A DNA stretch of 64,000 bases from Zygnema cylindricum (Eukaryota; Streptophyta; Zygnematophyceae; Zygnematales; Zygnemataceae): NCBI GenBank assembly GCA_037447655.1, contig JBBHKE010003166.1:9635-73634 (forward strand), written 5' to 3'. The number at the start of each line of letters is the position of its first letter. The stretch's first letter is position 1. A program made the translations under genes and the position numbers. Under the pieces are notes generated by a model, which made no database searches, was not told where the DNA came from, and saw only the letters and a list, made by a program, of their open reading frames with translations. Below are positions 23,275-36,119 of this stretch, one piece after another.

Positions 23275-24492
23275 TGAGGTTCTATGGGCTCCATTGCCAC
23301 ACAAAATTCGCAGATCAAAAGAAGCTAATCAGATAGTGCCAACTCCAAGTTTATAAAAACCCTAATGATTAACCCCTTGACAATCAGAACCCCATTACAG
23401 CTTCACCCCTGTGAAGTAAGACTTTCTGCGTGCTCAGTTCCACCACAGAATGCAAAGTTAGAACATGAGTTTTGAACACATTCACCCACTTTGACTTTCC
23501 CCTAGAAATGCACCCACCTTGGAAGGCAAATAGTCTGACCAACTACACCCTTGTGTAGCATGGACTCCCTTGAGTTCGCAGTAAAAAGAATCATTAAAAA
23601 TAGTCAAATGAATTGATAGTTATGGTTCGCCAAATATTTCCATTTATACAAGGTGCTCTCTTGGAGAGGCAGCTACGTACCACAAATATTCTAAGTCCTA
23701 TCTCTCTCTAAACTCTATCTATTGACGTACAGCTTTAATCAAATTATTGTGTCGTACAGAAAATTACAGTTGCCGGTGTACTTTCTGTACGACCATTGTA
23801 CCACATGGCCAAAATGTCGACACATGTCATCTCCAGATTCGTTCACGTAATCCTCGGAGACGCCGCGATCCAATGTCATTATGCCACGTGTCATCCTATG
23901 TGGCGATGACCGCATATCGCCGAAATCTTCTTCCGCAAACTGGGCTTCTTTTTACGTCCATCCGATCGAAACCAATTTTCGATCGTAGCAGTCATAAATA
24001 TGTGCGCGGTATTTGTTTCGCGTTCGAAACAAATGCGCGGTATTATTTCGCGTTCGAAACAAATGCGCGGTATCCGTTTTGACAAATAGGTTAAACCTTA
24101 CTCCGTACTATACAAAACGGTATCTATGCATTACGTATCTATCTCCCGTTAAACGAACTAGTCTACGTGTAACAAAATAAATATTTGTCAAACCAGTAAT
24201 ACCTCAGCTCTGATCTTAGACTTATAGGTTAGAGTTAAATGCTAGTTTGACGGACGGCAGGTACCAAGATCAAATCTTTTGTCCGTCAAACCTTTTAGAT
24301 AACTCTATTAATATTTGCCTTCCCGTCCTCTTTGCACAACTTAGGAAACCATGGATCTAACTCCTCCTCAAGTCTTTAGTGACTGCGACAAGTGTGGGGA
24401 CATGAGTGAAGAGTTAGAGGCAGGTTGTCAGTGTCCCCTTTTTGCCTTTTATTTTACAATCTCTAGACCTAGAAAATACTTATATTTGAATA
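23275..24492 (-). repeat. S1: solo A-type LTR with TSD CAACA
   Basis: 1218-bp LTR in minus orientation, flanked by CAACA at 23270-23274 and 24493-24497. Removing it with one TSD copy restores the Q2 frame. It has the conserved block (24355-24410), an 11-bp inverted repeat (24245-24255/24281-24291) around a tRNA-like core, G-box 23885-23890 and several GTAC cores. The minus-strand U5 end keeps ATG-GAG-CCC-ATA-GAA, the gag start of its parent element. Confidence 0.9.
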
Positions 24493-24497
24493 CAACA

Positions 24498-25735
24498 TCA
24501 GTCACTGCTTACGGATCGCAACCAAAGCAACAATCGCAATGCACGGGATCCGACAATTTCAACCTCAGAATTTCCGGGGGGAAGACGATCTAGTAGCCGC
24601 TTGCAAGCAAGTTCTCACTTCGCCTACTTGGCAGCCTCAGGGGAGCCTCTGACCATCCGGGAAGCCTTCTCATCACCGGAGCGGAATCTTTGGATCGAGA
24701 CGGCATACGATGAAATGAAGTCGATCATGGAGGCTCAGACATGGGAGCTTGTAGACCTTCATCCGGAACGAAAAGCGTTTGGTAACAAATGGGTATTCAA
24801 GGTGAAGTTAAATTCAGATAATAACATTGAACGATATAAGGCTAGACTTGTGGCAAAGGGATATAATCAAAAGGAAGGAATTGATTTTAAAGAAACGTTT
24901 TCCCTTATTGTAAGATTTATGACATTTAGGATTTTGCTATCTCTACCTCCTATAGAGGATATGGAAATACATGAGATGGATGTAAAGACGGCCTTCTTGC
25001 ATGGAGAACTAGAGTAGACCATTTATATGCAGTAGCGTGAAATGTATGCAGAACTAGGAAAAGAACACTTAGTATGCAAACTGCTAAAATCTTTGTACGG
25101 CCTAAAACAGGCCCCAAGGCAATGGAATCTAAAACTCGATGAATTCTTAACTAGCCTAAGGTTTAAAAGGATAAGCTCTGATCACTCTGTCTATGTTTTA
25201 AAGGGTGAGGATGGAATAGTATACATAGCGGTGTATGTAGATGATTTACTATTAGTTAGCAAATAAATGGCTAAAATTAACAAAATTAAAATTGCTTTAA
25301 ACTCACGGTTCAAGATGAAAGACATCGGTGAGGCAAAACATATTTTGGGTATCCAGTTAGAGAGGGACAGGAAAAACAGATTAATAAAACTGACTCAAAA
25401 TGAGGCTATTGGGAACATGTTAGATGAATACAGGATGCGGGGGGCGAAAGGATGTGTAACACCAATGGAGTTTAGGCATAAGTTAGAAGGGAAGGCAACA
25501 GAACCGGGTGTTATTATCACTGAAATATTTGAGTCAAGGGAGGATGATCGTATGACACTAATACTGTACAGACAGGTAGTGGGAAATTTAATATATTTCA
25601 TGAACTGTACCCGTCCGGATATTGCTGCAACAGTTGGGGTACTGAGCAAAAGTCTACAGAATCCGAGAAAGTTTGACAATGATGCGGCAAGAAGAGTTTT
25701 AAGATACTTGGCAGGAACCTAAGACCTCAAGCTCA
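24498..25735 (+). pseudogene. Q2 reverse transcriptase, lightly damaged
   Basis: Long open segments run from SPERNLWIETAYDEMKSI through KWVFKVKLNSDNNIERYKAR, MDVKTAFLHGELE, YGLKQAPRQWNLKLDEF and the YVDDLLLVSK catalytic site (25234-25245) to CTRPDIAATVGVLSKS. I see only four or five stops (for example at 25015, 25033, 25264 and 25720) and no frameshift. The best-preserved RT in the window. Confidence 0.9.
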
Positions 25736-26220
25736 TAAAAGGCGGAGGAGAAGTGAAGATGGAAACATGGAGTGATGCAATCTATGGCGACATGCCTAGC
25801 CAAAAATCCACCACGGGGTTCGTTCTACAAATTGGGAACGGGACTTGCACTTGGAGCAGCAAACTTAAGAAGGTCACGGCATAATCAACGATGGAGTCTG
25901 AATATATGGCAGCGAGCTCGGCCCTCAAAGAACTCTTATGGGTGAAATCCATGTAACAAGAATTGGGATATATACAGGTTGGTCCACAGGTGATCTGGTG
26001 TGATAACCAAGCTGCCATTGCCATTGCTTCTTACCCAAGTCACGACTTCAAAAGCAAACACATGGATGTATGATTACACTTTGTAAGAGAAAAAGTGTTC
26101 TCTAGAGATATTAAATTATGTTATTTGCCAGATGCTAAAATGATTGCAGATATGCTCACTATAGTTTTTCCTGCTCCTAAGTTGAAATATTGTAGGGATG
26201 CAATGGGATTAAGTGAATAG
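25736..26220 (+). pseudogene. Q2 RNase H, lightly damaged
   Basis: WSDAIYGDMPSQKSTTGF, STMESEYMAASSALKEL, WCDNQAAIAIA, SKHMDV and MIADMLTIVFPAPKLKY mark the domain in order. Three in-frame stops interrupt it. It ends in GLSE followed by TAG at 26218. About 160 bp of GCTGC-rich 3' leader precede the purine tract. Confidence 0.88.
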
Positions 26221-26383
26221 CTGAGTTGTTGCACTGCTATACTGCCATGCTGCGCTAGTCAAACAACGGGGATGTAGTGGGACCTAGTGACTTGCTAAAA
26301 TTGTTACGTTGCTATGCTGCGATGCTGCAACTAGTTCGCCATCGTACGTGCGCTGGCATAATGAGTCTAAAGCTTTAGGGGAG

Positions 26384-27285
26384 TGTTTTTTTTGAAATCT
26401 TTAAGTCTCAGCATATATATAGGACGGCGAAAAATATATATATAGGCACACGCGTCGTCACTTGAAACATAGTGCAGGTTTTTAATGGTACCGACACCAG
26501 CATTGGAACAACGTAGCTGCGACGCAGATCGAACGAGCGCAGCTGCGGTTATTTTTGATATTTTCCGTACGGACGAACGCAACTTGCGACGCAACGAGAC
26601 AAACGCAACTGCGGATATTTTAGTACATGACAACGCAGTTTCTACTCAACAAGACAAACGCAGCTGCGGCTATTTTTGGTATGTGACAACGCAACTGCTA
26701 TGAAGCTGCGGAGATTTGAATGTAATCAAGAATTGGACTGCGCTGCTGCGGTTGATATGAATCAAATCGACGGACGAGATTCACTAAGCCAGGCGACAAG
26801 TATTTGATCAAATCACTTGTATAGGATTCTCAGTCATATTGAGTGTACAGTGATAGATTAGTTTTAGCGTGAGAAGGAGCACTTAGACCTTAGTGGCAGT
26901 TTAGTTCCTTTGGACGTATCTTTTTAGAACACTTGTATCGGCGGTACAGCACTATGTAGTAGGAAAACTGAGTGAAGAGTATAAGACTTAGGACGTAGAT
27001 CATTTTATGTATCCAGACTTCCAGACTGTGTAATCTGCAGACTGTTTTTGGGAAACTTCTGAGTTGCATATCTTGGTGTATGCTAAATCAATTGTGCTGA
27101 AACTTTGGAAGTCGCCGCTTTGTGATACACTATACTGGCATAGTTTCAAGCGTTTTGTTTTGTGTCAACCTTATTGAGTCAGAAAAGGCAAAATTTTTGA
27201 TGGACTTGCAAGCTTCAGGGTGAATTATGTCTACTTCTACTACTACTACTGATGCTCCACCTGCTCCAGTGGTTGTAGAACAACA
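26384..27285 (+). repeat. Q2 3' LTR
   Basis: 902 bp, from TGTTTTTTTTGAAATC to GTAGAACAACA. Near its end an ATG (27228) opens a frame STSTTTTDAPPAPVVVEQ that would continue through a primer site into gag in a 5' LTR. An alternating TATATATA block and GCAGCTGCG repeats lie in the first third. The bases after it are CACTT. Confidence 0.85.
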
Positions 27286-29843
27286 CACTTTGAGTTTTTG
27301 AAAGATAATTCCCACATAAGGGTGTTATCACGCAAAAAAAAACCAAAAACTAATACTTTTAACTGTTGAGCATTTATATGAAGTTTATTGTGCTTAACTT
27401 ACCTCTCTTACGGAGATGCAATCGCTTTGCAATATCCACGGAATAAAATAGCTTTTGACGGGATGGTGTACGGGATGAATACGACGTAGCACACGCTATA
27501 AAGCATCACAATAATTGCTACGTGGTTCGTGACAGTTTTTTGGGCGTGTAAGGTGTTGTTATTGCGCATGTTGATACTACCATCTACCGCAAACTCACTC
27601 AAACTTGGTGCTTGAGAGCTGACTACCATCGTATAGATGTTTAGGGCCACTTATTCGAGTGCCACTTAACTAGTGCGTCAATGTGCATTGTTCTGTCAAT
27701 TTGGCATCACCATGTGGCCATTATCGATTTGTTTTTTTTTTTTTTAAATTCATCAAAAGAACTCGAGGAACAACGTTTGTTCTCATCCGGTGGCTTCATG
27801 TAAGTCGAAAGTTTATGACATTACAATTAGGGCGGTTACGCTTTGAACATGGATAGAACGTACATTGGTTGAGCCACCTTTTCCAAAGGTGACACTCCAT
27901 TGGTGGGCAAAGTAAAGAATGTATGATAAAAATGACGGGTGTTTACCATTATTTTAGACTAAACCATTCACGTGTTAATTTGCAACCGTTTTCATAGTAT
28001 CAACATTTTGCGCTTGCAGATTGAGTTTACCATGATTTATATTTTTTTGTCGAGGAATCTTACCGAGCTATTGGAGTTGATAAGTGAAACAAGAATTTTC
28101 AGTCTATTAAAAAAGGAATTCCCATCTTGTGGAACACGCTAGAGCGCTATGGTTCCTTGGTTTGACTATTTGAAAAATAGTGAGCAAAGGAAAGGACCTA
28201 TTAGTTTGATAATGAGTTAGTATCATGTGGCAATAGGTCAAAATGAGGAAGATCTTGAATTTGACTACATTATAAGTTTGGAGATGGCATAAATTAAGCT
28301 ATGGGTTTCGATTCTTCTGTAATGCATAAGGTTTTCACGTTGCAGTTTTAACTTTGGAGGGAAACGAAAGAAAAACCCATAATTCTACACATGGGCACAC
28401 TACCTCTTTTAACATCAAAAAATGTGAGGACTTTAGCAGAGGTTGCAAAAGTCAAAGTTTTAGATACCCGAAACAAAACAATTTTTTATTTTTGAAAATC
28501 TGAACACGCGAAACTAGACTTGGTTGTGTCACGATCCTAAACTGTTACCCGTTATCCGATACGCGTTTACAATAATAAAAGTTAATCGAAAATCGATTTC
28601 TCGCAACTATTTGTACCCGCCCGTACCCGAGGAAGTACAAAATTACACCCCTCATTGTTAAAGATTTATTAGTGTTAATATGAAATTATAACTAATAATA
28701 CTATAAAATGTAAGGAGACAGGGCAAGTTGTAGTCCACGTCTTCAAATAATGTCGTTAACTCTATTTGGTGATTTTTGGCTATAAATAGTAGCGATTTAT
28801 TAACACTAATAGCGATGACTAATGTAGTGGTATCTTTGCAAAAAAAAAAATTGTGTACCTCTTTTTTTTGCAATTTTGTCTTTTTGCAATCTCTATTGAC
28901 GAATAGTTTTCCTCGACAGTCACATCCTTGAAAACTTTTTTGTCCTAATTTTCCATGTAGCTCCTAGATTAATGTTAATTATCTTGCAAATCTAATTTTT
29001 TTGCTACATTTTCTAGACGATTTTTCTTTCGACTACTATACTATGTCATGAATCATGCAAAAAATGTAAAGTTTTTATTATGTACTCTTAAAAAAAATAT
29101 TAGTTTTTAACATGGAAAATCACTTAGAAAAAAATACATTTTGATAGGCAAAAAAAACAAAAAATCTTCTATAATATGAAATATAGAAATAAACAAATCA
29201 CAACAGAAAAAATCCACGTCCTACTTTCCACTTTCTATACAAATTTCCAAGCTCAAACTAAAAAATTACACAAAGTCTATAAATCTGAATTTGGTATTAA
29301 TAATACGCTTTGAATTATAAGTATTTCGGTTTAAAAAAATGAGGTTAACACTAGATAATTTTTATGACACAATTTTTTTTTCAAAGAACGAAAAAAATTG
29401 TTAAATATAATACTAAAAAAATTACAATACATAAAAGAAAAAACAAAAAAAAAAAAAAAAAAACTATGCGTTTGGAAGATCTCGGTTAGTTTTAACACAC
29501 AAAAGAAGATGAACAATTGAAGCTTTAAGTGAGCTCCTCGTTTTTGTGATCGTGTTCTTGACATCCTAAAAATAACATTTTGACACAGAGTTGAAAACTT
29601 GAATAGTTGAAACGGATCTAGCGACACAAGTTAGAAAAAGAAATTCTCCATCTTTCGCACGTACACTTGATTTTTATTTCCACCATTCGAGTATGTTAAA
29701 GTTTAATCTTTCGTCCTTGGTTAGTTTTAAAACAATGTAGCGTTTCAATTCATCATTAACGAGCGTTTTCTCGTCGATGGTCATAAGTACCTCGTTTTCG
29801 TCATCAAAAAATTTGTGGACACCGTCCATACTTTCGATGTTTT
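27286..29843. other. Gene-poor AT-rich stretch
   Basis: No domain-bearing frame on either strand. Poly-A/T runs (for example 29440-29462) and long Phe/Ser-rich minus frames are compositional. The 28500-28640 stretch has repeated TACCCG motifs like those beside the hAT relic at 30.7 kb, so it may be an outlying part of that element. Confidence 0.5.
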
Positions 29844-30556
29844 TCATTTTTTTCTTATACGTTGAGGATTGCCGAAGTCAACGTCACTACCGAGGTCGTT
29901 TGCGAGTTCTCGAAGTTTGACCCTCCAACTTTCAATTTCGTCTTTTGATAACCTAATTATTTCAAGCCTATGTTTTTGTCGCGGATCTAAAAGAGCCGCG
30001 ACAATATGATACCAGGGAAGGTCCCACTTCGGGAGTGTAAATTTCATAAAAAAAATCTTTCAACTTTTGCAAAATTGGGGAATCACCGGGGCATTTTTTC
30101 TCACCATCATAATAAGATTTTTTTCTTATCGTACAATGGTTATGGACAGACGATCGTTCAAATATAACCAAATGTAAAGTTGGTTCTTTGAATTTTTTGA
30201 ACTTTAGGGTCGCTTCTTGAAACCTTTCCAAATAATGTTTAAGTTTGGTGAGATGAGTCTTATCGACACAAGCAAAAAGTACCAATTTATGTTTTGCTTG
30301 AGCGATTTTTCCTATTTCATCGAATACATTGTAAATAATCGTAAGCATTCGGAGCGAAGAATTCCACCACGTTTTGTTTTCTTGTTTTAAAGTGGTTTTC
30401 AAAAGATTTTGTAAATTAATCTATTTGAAAAACGTGGGCAATGATTTACAAAAGTCAATTAAATCAAACAATTCAAGAACATCCACATCGTATTTGTAGT
30501 TTTTGGAAGTTCCGCTCTTGTTTAAAATTGTTGTCACAATCGTAGCAATTTTATGG
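29844..30556 (-). pseudogene. hAT-family transposase fragment
   Basis: In minus-strand order: NKSGTSKNYKYDVDVLELFD, a stop, then QENKTWWNSSLRMLTIIYNVFDEI (the hAT RWNSTxxML block), LERFQEATLKFKKFKEPTLHLVIF, a small frameshift, and HIVAALLDPRQKHRLEI, which matches the conserved ALLDPRYK of hAT transposases. The N-terminal BED zinc finger and the C-terminal dimerisation domain are not visible. No terminal inverted repeats were found. This is the only DNA-transposon trace in the window. Confidence 0.75.
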
Positions 30557-31529
30557 TCCGGGCAAGGTATCCAAAAGCCATCCAAAATGGAGTACAAAGT
30601 ACGATGATGTTGGATAGTACGAACACTACAAAACCTTCAATTTTTTCATTTTTTGCTTATTCGACCGTACCCGATTGTTCTTTTTTTCTCTATCCCCCAG
30701 CCGAATCCGGCCGGCCCCCAACATTTGGCACCCAAATCCGTTCCGGATCCGACGCGGGCAGTCGGGTAACGGTCGGGTACGGATTTGGGTACCCGATTGC
30801 GACCTCCGGACGCTAACGACCTCTTTTGTTTTCAAATATTGAACACTCGTAAAATTAGTACCGAGAATCTTCGGTATTAAATAGGGTGATCGTAAAGTAA
30901 GCATTATATGAGCCCCTACCCATTCGAATGACAAAGCGACACACTATTTTAAACACTCCGAGAAGGTGTACACAACAATAAATTGTTGCAATAATTTATT
31001 TCCGTCAATTTTGCAAGTTCATAGACATAATCAATTTTTATAACACTGAAGGTAGATAAGCGCAGTAGATTGTCAGCCGTCGAAACACGTACGGATAGTG
31101 AAATTAGACGTCGGCCAAAAGAGGGCCGTTTTGGCCGTCCAAGTTGTGGCTGTCCAAGGCCAAGTGGCATAAAAGCCATACGACTCTCGTCCGTCACGCG
31201 GAGCCAGGATTCGTACCGACGCTTAAATAAGCAGTAATGTTTTGATTCAGGTTGAGACGACAATTCGGATGAACACGCGAACAATTAATCAATTAAAATA
31301 TTGATACGTACGTACTTTATAATTGTACGAATCTCGCCATTATGCTTTAAACCAGTGGTACGGACAGGGCTCCGACATGAATGGAACAAAAGCGGAAGAT
31401 CTGCATGCAACTGGTGTCTCATTCCCTCCTCGTTTTACAACTACGGAAGAAAACCCCAATTTGTATCGTTTTTGGTCAAACCAGTGTGAGACGTATAGCA
31501 AGAAAAGGAGACACATATTTAAGACAACC
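30557..31529. other. Flank between hAT relic and secreted-protein gene
   Basis: It contains GGTACCC/GGGTACGG-rich sequence at 30740-30800 and short frames on both strands without domains. The last 200 bp may hold the promoter of the gene at 31530; a TATTTAAG lies too close to the ATG to serve as its TATA box. Confidence 0.4.
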
Positions 31530-32302
31530 ATGACTACCCACATTTTGCTTCCTCTTGTTTTGGTTCTAGTCTCCATTTTACCCCTTCCTTCTCAATCCCA
31601 ACCTCTCCCCTATTCTCCTCAATGGCGCGCTTGGGCCACTATCAAGAGTCTCAGTCGCTTCCAGCCAAAACGTACGGCTCCGTATAACATCCTGGACCAA
31701 TCAAAAGAGATAAACAAAACGGCGGCGCCATTCGTGAAGCGGGTGGAGAGTTTTGAGCAGTTTGTGGCCGACCAGAAGCGCCCTTCATGGAGAGCCGTCG
31801 CGCCGAAAAACGCGCAAAAGAAGGCGACGAAGGCGCTCACGGTGGTTGACACCCAGTTTCCGATTTTCAATTCCAGCGATGCGCCGGCAAGGCGGGTGGT
31901 GGCCACGATGCACCTGCGGCCGGAGCAAATGCCGAAAGATTACGTCATCGTGACTCTCCGCAAGTAGACAGGCTGTTAGAGGTTGGCATCGCAAAGAGTA
32001 AAAATATGAAGGCTTGTAAGAAAACGCTCGCAAAAGCTCAAAATCAGCTCGACTTGGCACGAGCCATTATCGGGAAGGAGAATTGGCAGAAAGCGTCGAA
32101 AAAGGTTTTATTCACAAAGCAAGGCATTGAGGTTTGTCTCGCCGTCATCAACGCTTTGGCGCCAGATTACGGAAAAAATGAATTGAGTTCCTCGGCTGGA
32201 CTTTGCGTGAACGCATGTGCTGACTCAGCTCCGTTATTCAAAAAAGCCGCGACAAAAGACAGAACCCATCACAAATTTCGTCTCCGAGGGAACCAAACCT
32301 GA
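31530..32302 (+). CDS. Putative secreted plant protein, frame break in the middle
   Basis: The chosen ATG (31530) begins a classic signal peptide: hydrophobic LLPLVLVLVSILPLP then SQSQP. The frame may extend upstream to 31323, but that part looks non-coding. The frame ends with TAG at 31965-31967. A second frame overlaps it and continues KSKNMKACKKTLAKAQNQLDL...VCLAVINALAPD with spaced cysteines and helices, somewhat like invertase/pectinesterase-inhibitor domains. Either a frameshift or an unannotated intron joins them. GAG-GTAAGG at 32352 looks like a splice donor. Codon use is GC-richer than in the surrounding retroelements, consistent with a host gene. Family assignment is uncertain. Confidence 0.45.
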
Positions 32303-32464
32303 ACACGTCACATCAAATGAGAGCGACTACCAGCTCCTCATTGATATAACAGGAGGTAAGGATTTTGTCAACACGTTCTCCCTCTCCCTCTCCATTTATC
32401 TCTCTCTTCCCTCCTATTCTCTCTTTTTCCCCCCTCCCCTATTTCACTCCTCTCCCCCCGCCTT

Positions 32465-33392
32465 CAAAAGTCCATCAAAAGTGGCGGTATCAAAACTACC
32501 GGTTAAAAATGCGACGTTCCTTGCATTTGATGAGACGTCACACGATGAACGGCCGGAAGGAAAGGAAGATGTGGTTAGATTTCCGCAATCTGATGATGAT
32601 GAGTTCTTTGCTCTTGCAAAATATCTCATGGAAGGACCTCAAGAGAACGGATGGATTATGGACTCCGGATGCTCCTCCCACATGTGCGGCAACCAAGCTT
32701 ACTTCAAGACGCTTACTCCAATTCCCACTCGTCGGATTTATTACGCGGGTGACAGCGGTGTGGAGGCTACGGCAAAGGGAAGCGTGGAGTTAGCATGTGA
32801 CATCAATGGTCAGATTGTAAAGAGAACCTTGCATGATGTTCTCTATATCCCAAAGTTTAGGAAAAAATTGTTTTCCACTTTGGTGGTAGAAATGAAAGGT
32901 TTTGAAATTTTACAAAAGAATGGGTAAAAGGTAGTAAACAAAGATGGGAGGGTAGCTTTGGTAGGAACTAGAGGCCCAAACCTGTTGTATCGGATGGACT
33001 TGGCTAATAAAATTGACTTTGCATACTCTAATGTCCTTCCGAAAAATGTTTTGTGGCATAAGAGGCTCGGTCATGTTCATCATGAAAGGCTGGATAAAAT
33101 GGTAAAGCAAAATATGATAGATGGTGTTAAATTAGGAAAAACAGATTCCCATGTATGTGATGGATGTTCTTTAGGAAAGCTTCATAAGCTGCCACTACCC
33201 CAGATAGCGGATAACCGGGCCACGCATTTGCTGCAAATTATTCATTCAGATGTGTGGGGGCCGTCAAAAGTTCCTTCACTTAGTGGCAACCGGTTTTTGG
33301 TCAATTTTACGGATGACTTCTCAATATATAGCAAGGTTTACTTTTTGAAAGAAAAGAGTGAAGTGCTCACTCACTTCAAGCATTTCGGGTAG
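32465..33392 (+). pseudogene. Copia protease-integrase fragment
   Basis: Protease is intact around WIMDSGCSSHMCGNQAYF (catalytic DSG) and continues to TLHDVLYIPKF. One TAG near 32926 separates it from MWHKRLGH-type NVLWHKRLGHVHHERL, CDGCSLGKLHKLPL and IIHSDVWGPSKVPS (first catalytic Asp present), NFTDDFS (second). Similarity stops at FKHF near 33384. No LTR, primer site or RT is attached, so it is an isolated fragment, best resembling the Q branch. It lies just downstream of the secreted-protein gene, perhaps in its intron. Confidence 0.85.
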
Positions 33393-34118
33393 CGCATGTA
33401 AATATTGAATGATAATATGTTTCCTTTCGCACTTTGTAAAACTCATATTTGCATGAGGGCAATGGATTTTTTTTTAAACTTAGTTTGAAAAGAGGAGATC
33501 GGATCTTTGTTTTTTACCACGAAAGAGCAAGTTGCTGACATGTTGATTAAATCGGCATAGAAGGAAGTATATGACATAGGGTAGGAAATAGTAGGCATAG
33601 AGTAAAAAAGAGCTTTGTTCCTTTTAAGGTGACTCAATAAGAGGGGGTACATTACGAAATAAAACGGAGTACCTCGAGCGGCGAGAGGTCGCCGGTGGTG
33701 AGCCTAGAGGCACCTATGATAAAACGCCAAGATCATTAACACTGTCAAAAGTACTTTACGTTGGTTCAAAGTTATAATAAGTTCGCAATTTTTAGTCAGT
33801 TGGTCAAAGAAGGTTGGTTTGGTTAGGTCAGTTCAACTAGATTTTGTTTGTTTTCCTTTGTCAAGTGATTGGCTCTTGTCCGTCCTATAAAGTTATAAAC
33901 TATAACATAGACGGTAACTATTTAATATTACAAACATTTGTATTCTTCTGAAATCGTAATTACATAATACCTTTTTAGAGGCGTAGAAACGATAGAAGTG
34001 AAAAAAGCTTTGTTTCTAGAAGTTTTATCAATACATTGAATTTTGAGGAATAGTTTATGGTGTATGTATTTTTTTTTTTTGCGCATTTGTGTGTCTTACA
34101 ATTTTCACGGTACCATTA
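33393..34118. other. No gene recognised
   Basis: AT-rich DNA between a copia fragment and the A2 LTR, without domains or long frames. Confidence 0.5.
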
Positions 34119-35114
34119 TGTATCCCTCCTTTTCCATCTCCCTCTCACTCAAAATACGCAGCTCACACGAAGCCCGTAAGATAACCCTAAACCCTTTGAG
34201 TTTCAACAAGAATAAATGCCACCCTGGCATAAAAAGAACACTAACCACCTTCACACTTGTGAAGACAAGACTGTCTTTAGTCAATAGCAAAAAGAAGCTT
34301 TGAATTTGCTTCCTTGAGCAGTAAGTTATGAAGGGTCAAATTTGACCTTTTGTACAGAAGCATTCCGAGAGAGAGGCGGCTGCCTACCAATTTTTATAAT
34401 TCCAAAATCCCTCTCTAAACCCTCTACTCCTACAGTACGGCACCAATCAAAATAATGTGTCTTACAGAAAGGTACAGGTGCCGGAGTACTTTCTTTACGA
34501 CCATCGTATGACATGGCCAAAATGTTGACGCCTGCCATATCTCGATTCGTTCCTATATTCTTTGGACATTCCGAAAGAAAATGAGGTTGTGCCACGTGTC
34601 ACTTGACGTGGCGATGAGCGAAGAGCGCCAAAAAGCCTATTCCACGATCTAGACACTTGTCGTGGCCGTTCGATTAAAACCGACTTTTAATTCTAACCGT
34701 CAAGAAAAAATGCGCGGTATTTGTTTCGCCGTAGAAACAAATGCGCGGTATTGGTTTTGCGAAGTACCATAAACCATTATACTAAACAGTATCTATGTCC
34801 TGAGTATCTAGTCGCGGCGTTAAATTAATTCCTCTACGTTTTCTTCTTTAAATAATTATAGAACCCTATATACCATAATACTAGTCATATACTTATAGAA
34901 AAAGCTAACCGCTACTGGCCACTTTGACGGACGACAGGTACCAGGAACAGCATAGGCAGCCTTGGCTCTAGCTCCCTCTCTAACCTTCACTGCCTACAAC
35001 ATGTGTGGGAGTTTGAAGAAAGGAGTTAGAAGCAGAATGCCTTTGCATCTTTTCTGCATTTTATTTTTACAAGTTTAGATTTATAAAGAACTAAAAGAAC
35101 CATTAATTTCTACA
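34119..35114 (-). repeat. A2 3' LTR
   Basis: 996 bp, minus orientation, starting TGTAGAAATTAATGG at 35114 next to purine tract AAAATAAGGGGAG and ending GGATACA at 34119. G-box at 34593-34598, several GTAC cores, and GACT-AAAGAC-AGTC near 34268 in place of the usual hairpin. The tRNA-like palindrome is truncated (about 34920-34945). Confidence 0.82.
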
Positions 35115-36119
35115 CTCCCCTTATTTTCTAGTCACTCTTTCATTTTAAACCACACTTTTCCCTGCAGAAAGTTAGTTTAGGGAAGGTACTTGTTTGGTCA
35201 TCATATCTGCTACCATTTCACTTTCTGGTCTAGACTCTAAACAAATTATTTTGTCCTCTACCTTCTCCCTAACGAAGTTAAGTCGAAAGTCCATATGTTT
35301 GCCTTTGAACTGGTGTTTAGGATTGGCAGAAATGGCAATGGTTGCCTGATTATCACAAAACATTTTGTGAACACCACTGTTAAGATGACCAAGCTCACCA
35401 AGCAAGGACTTTACCCACATTAATTCTTTTACAGCACAGCAAAAGGCCATGTACTCAGCCTCCATGGTGGCTGAGCAACGACCTTTTGTTGATTTCTGCT
35501 CATGCAGCAAGCTCGATCACCCACATACAATATCTTCCCAAACGTGCATCTCCTTATAAGAGTATCCCTATAGCTGGCATCACTCCAAGTGGTGATGTCA
35601 ATATTGTTTCCACCCAAATGGAACCATAGATCTCTAGTCCCTATGAGATATCTAAAGACTCTCTTGGTTGCCTCTGAATCTTTCTTAGTGGGAGCATTCA
35701 GACTACTAGTTAGTACTCCTACAACTGTTGCTAAATCTGGTCGGGTACTATTCATAAAATATATTAGGCTGCCCACTACTTGTGTATAAAGAATTTTGTG
35801 TATAAATGTTTCCTCTTCAAGGCCTAACTCGTCATCTAAGATTATAACTCCCTCTTCCACACTCCCCTCACTTACCTTCTGTAGTTCCATAAGAGTGGTA
35901 CAACTATTAGCCTTGTCCATTTGGAATCTTTCTAACATGTTTCCAATGGCCTCCTTCTGAGATAGTCTTATATTCTTCCTATCTGTGTCTCTCTCTACCT
36001 AAATTCCAAAAATATATCTAGCTTCTCCCATATCCTTTACCTCAAATCTACCTTTTAGGTGCATTTTCAGCTTATTAATTTTATCCATAGATTTGCTTTA
36101 AACAAGCAAATCATCAACG
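35115..36119 (-). pseudogene. A2 RT C-terminus and RNase H
   Basis: In minus-strand order: VDDLLV (the last three residues of YVDD), EVKDMGEARYIFGI, SLIYFMNSTRPDL, ITTWSDASYRDTLI, MEAEYMA, ELMWVKSLLGELGH, FCDNQATIAIS and MVADMMTKQVP. The frame is cut at the catalytic YVDD motif by LTR N2 at 36120. There are few stops and one frameshift around 35470. The rest of A2 is missing. Confidence 0.85.

Larger units (their letters stand above)
22885..27285 (+). mobile_element. Q2: 3' half of a Q-type copia element
   Basis: Q2 begins inside integrase (WTGRKSDVSHFKVF) where an A-type LTR inserted, is interrupted by solo LTR S1, resumes in frame at 24498 and runs to a 3' LTR (26384-27285). The purine tract is AGCTTTAGGGGAG. 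Pol is notably well preserved, with few stops, so Q2 is younger than Q1. The 5' half lies beyond the left LTR and the gap, or is lost. Confidence 0.85.

Noticed and set aside
30553-30934. Frames on both strands beside the hAT relic
   Set aside because: Residues derive from TACCCG/GGGTAC-rich repeats; no transposase or BED motif found.
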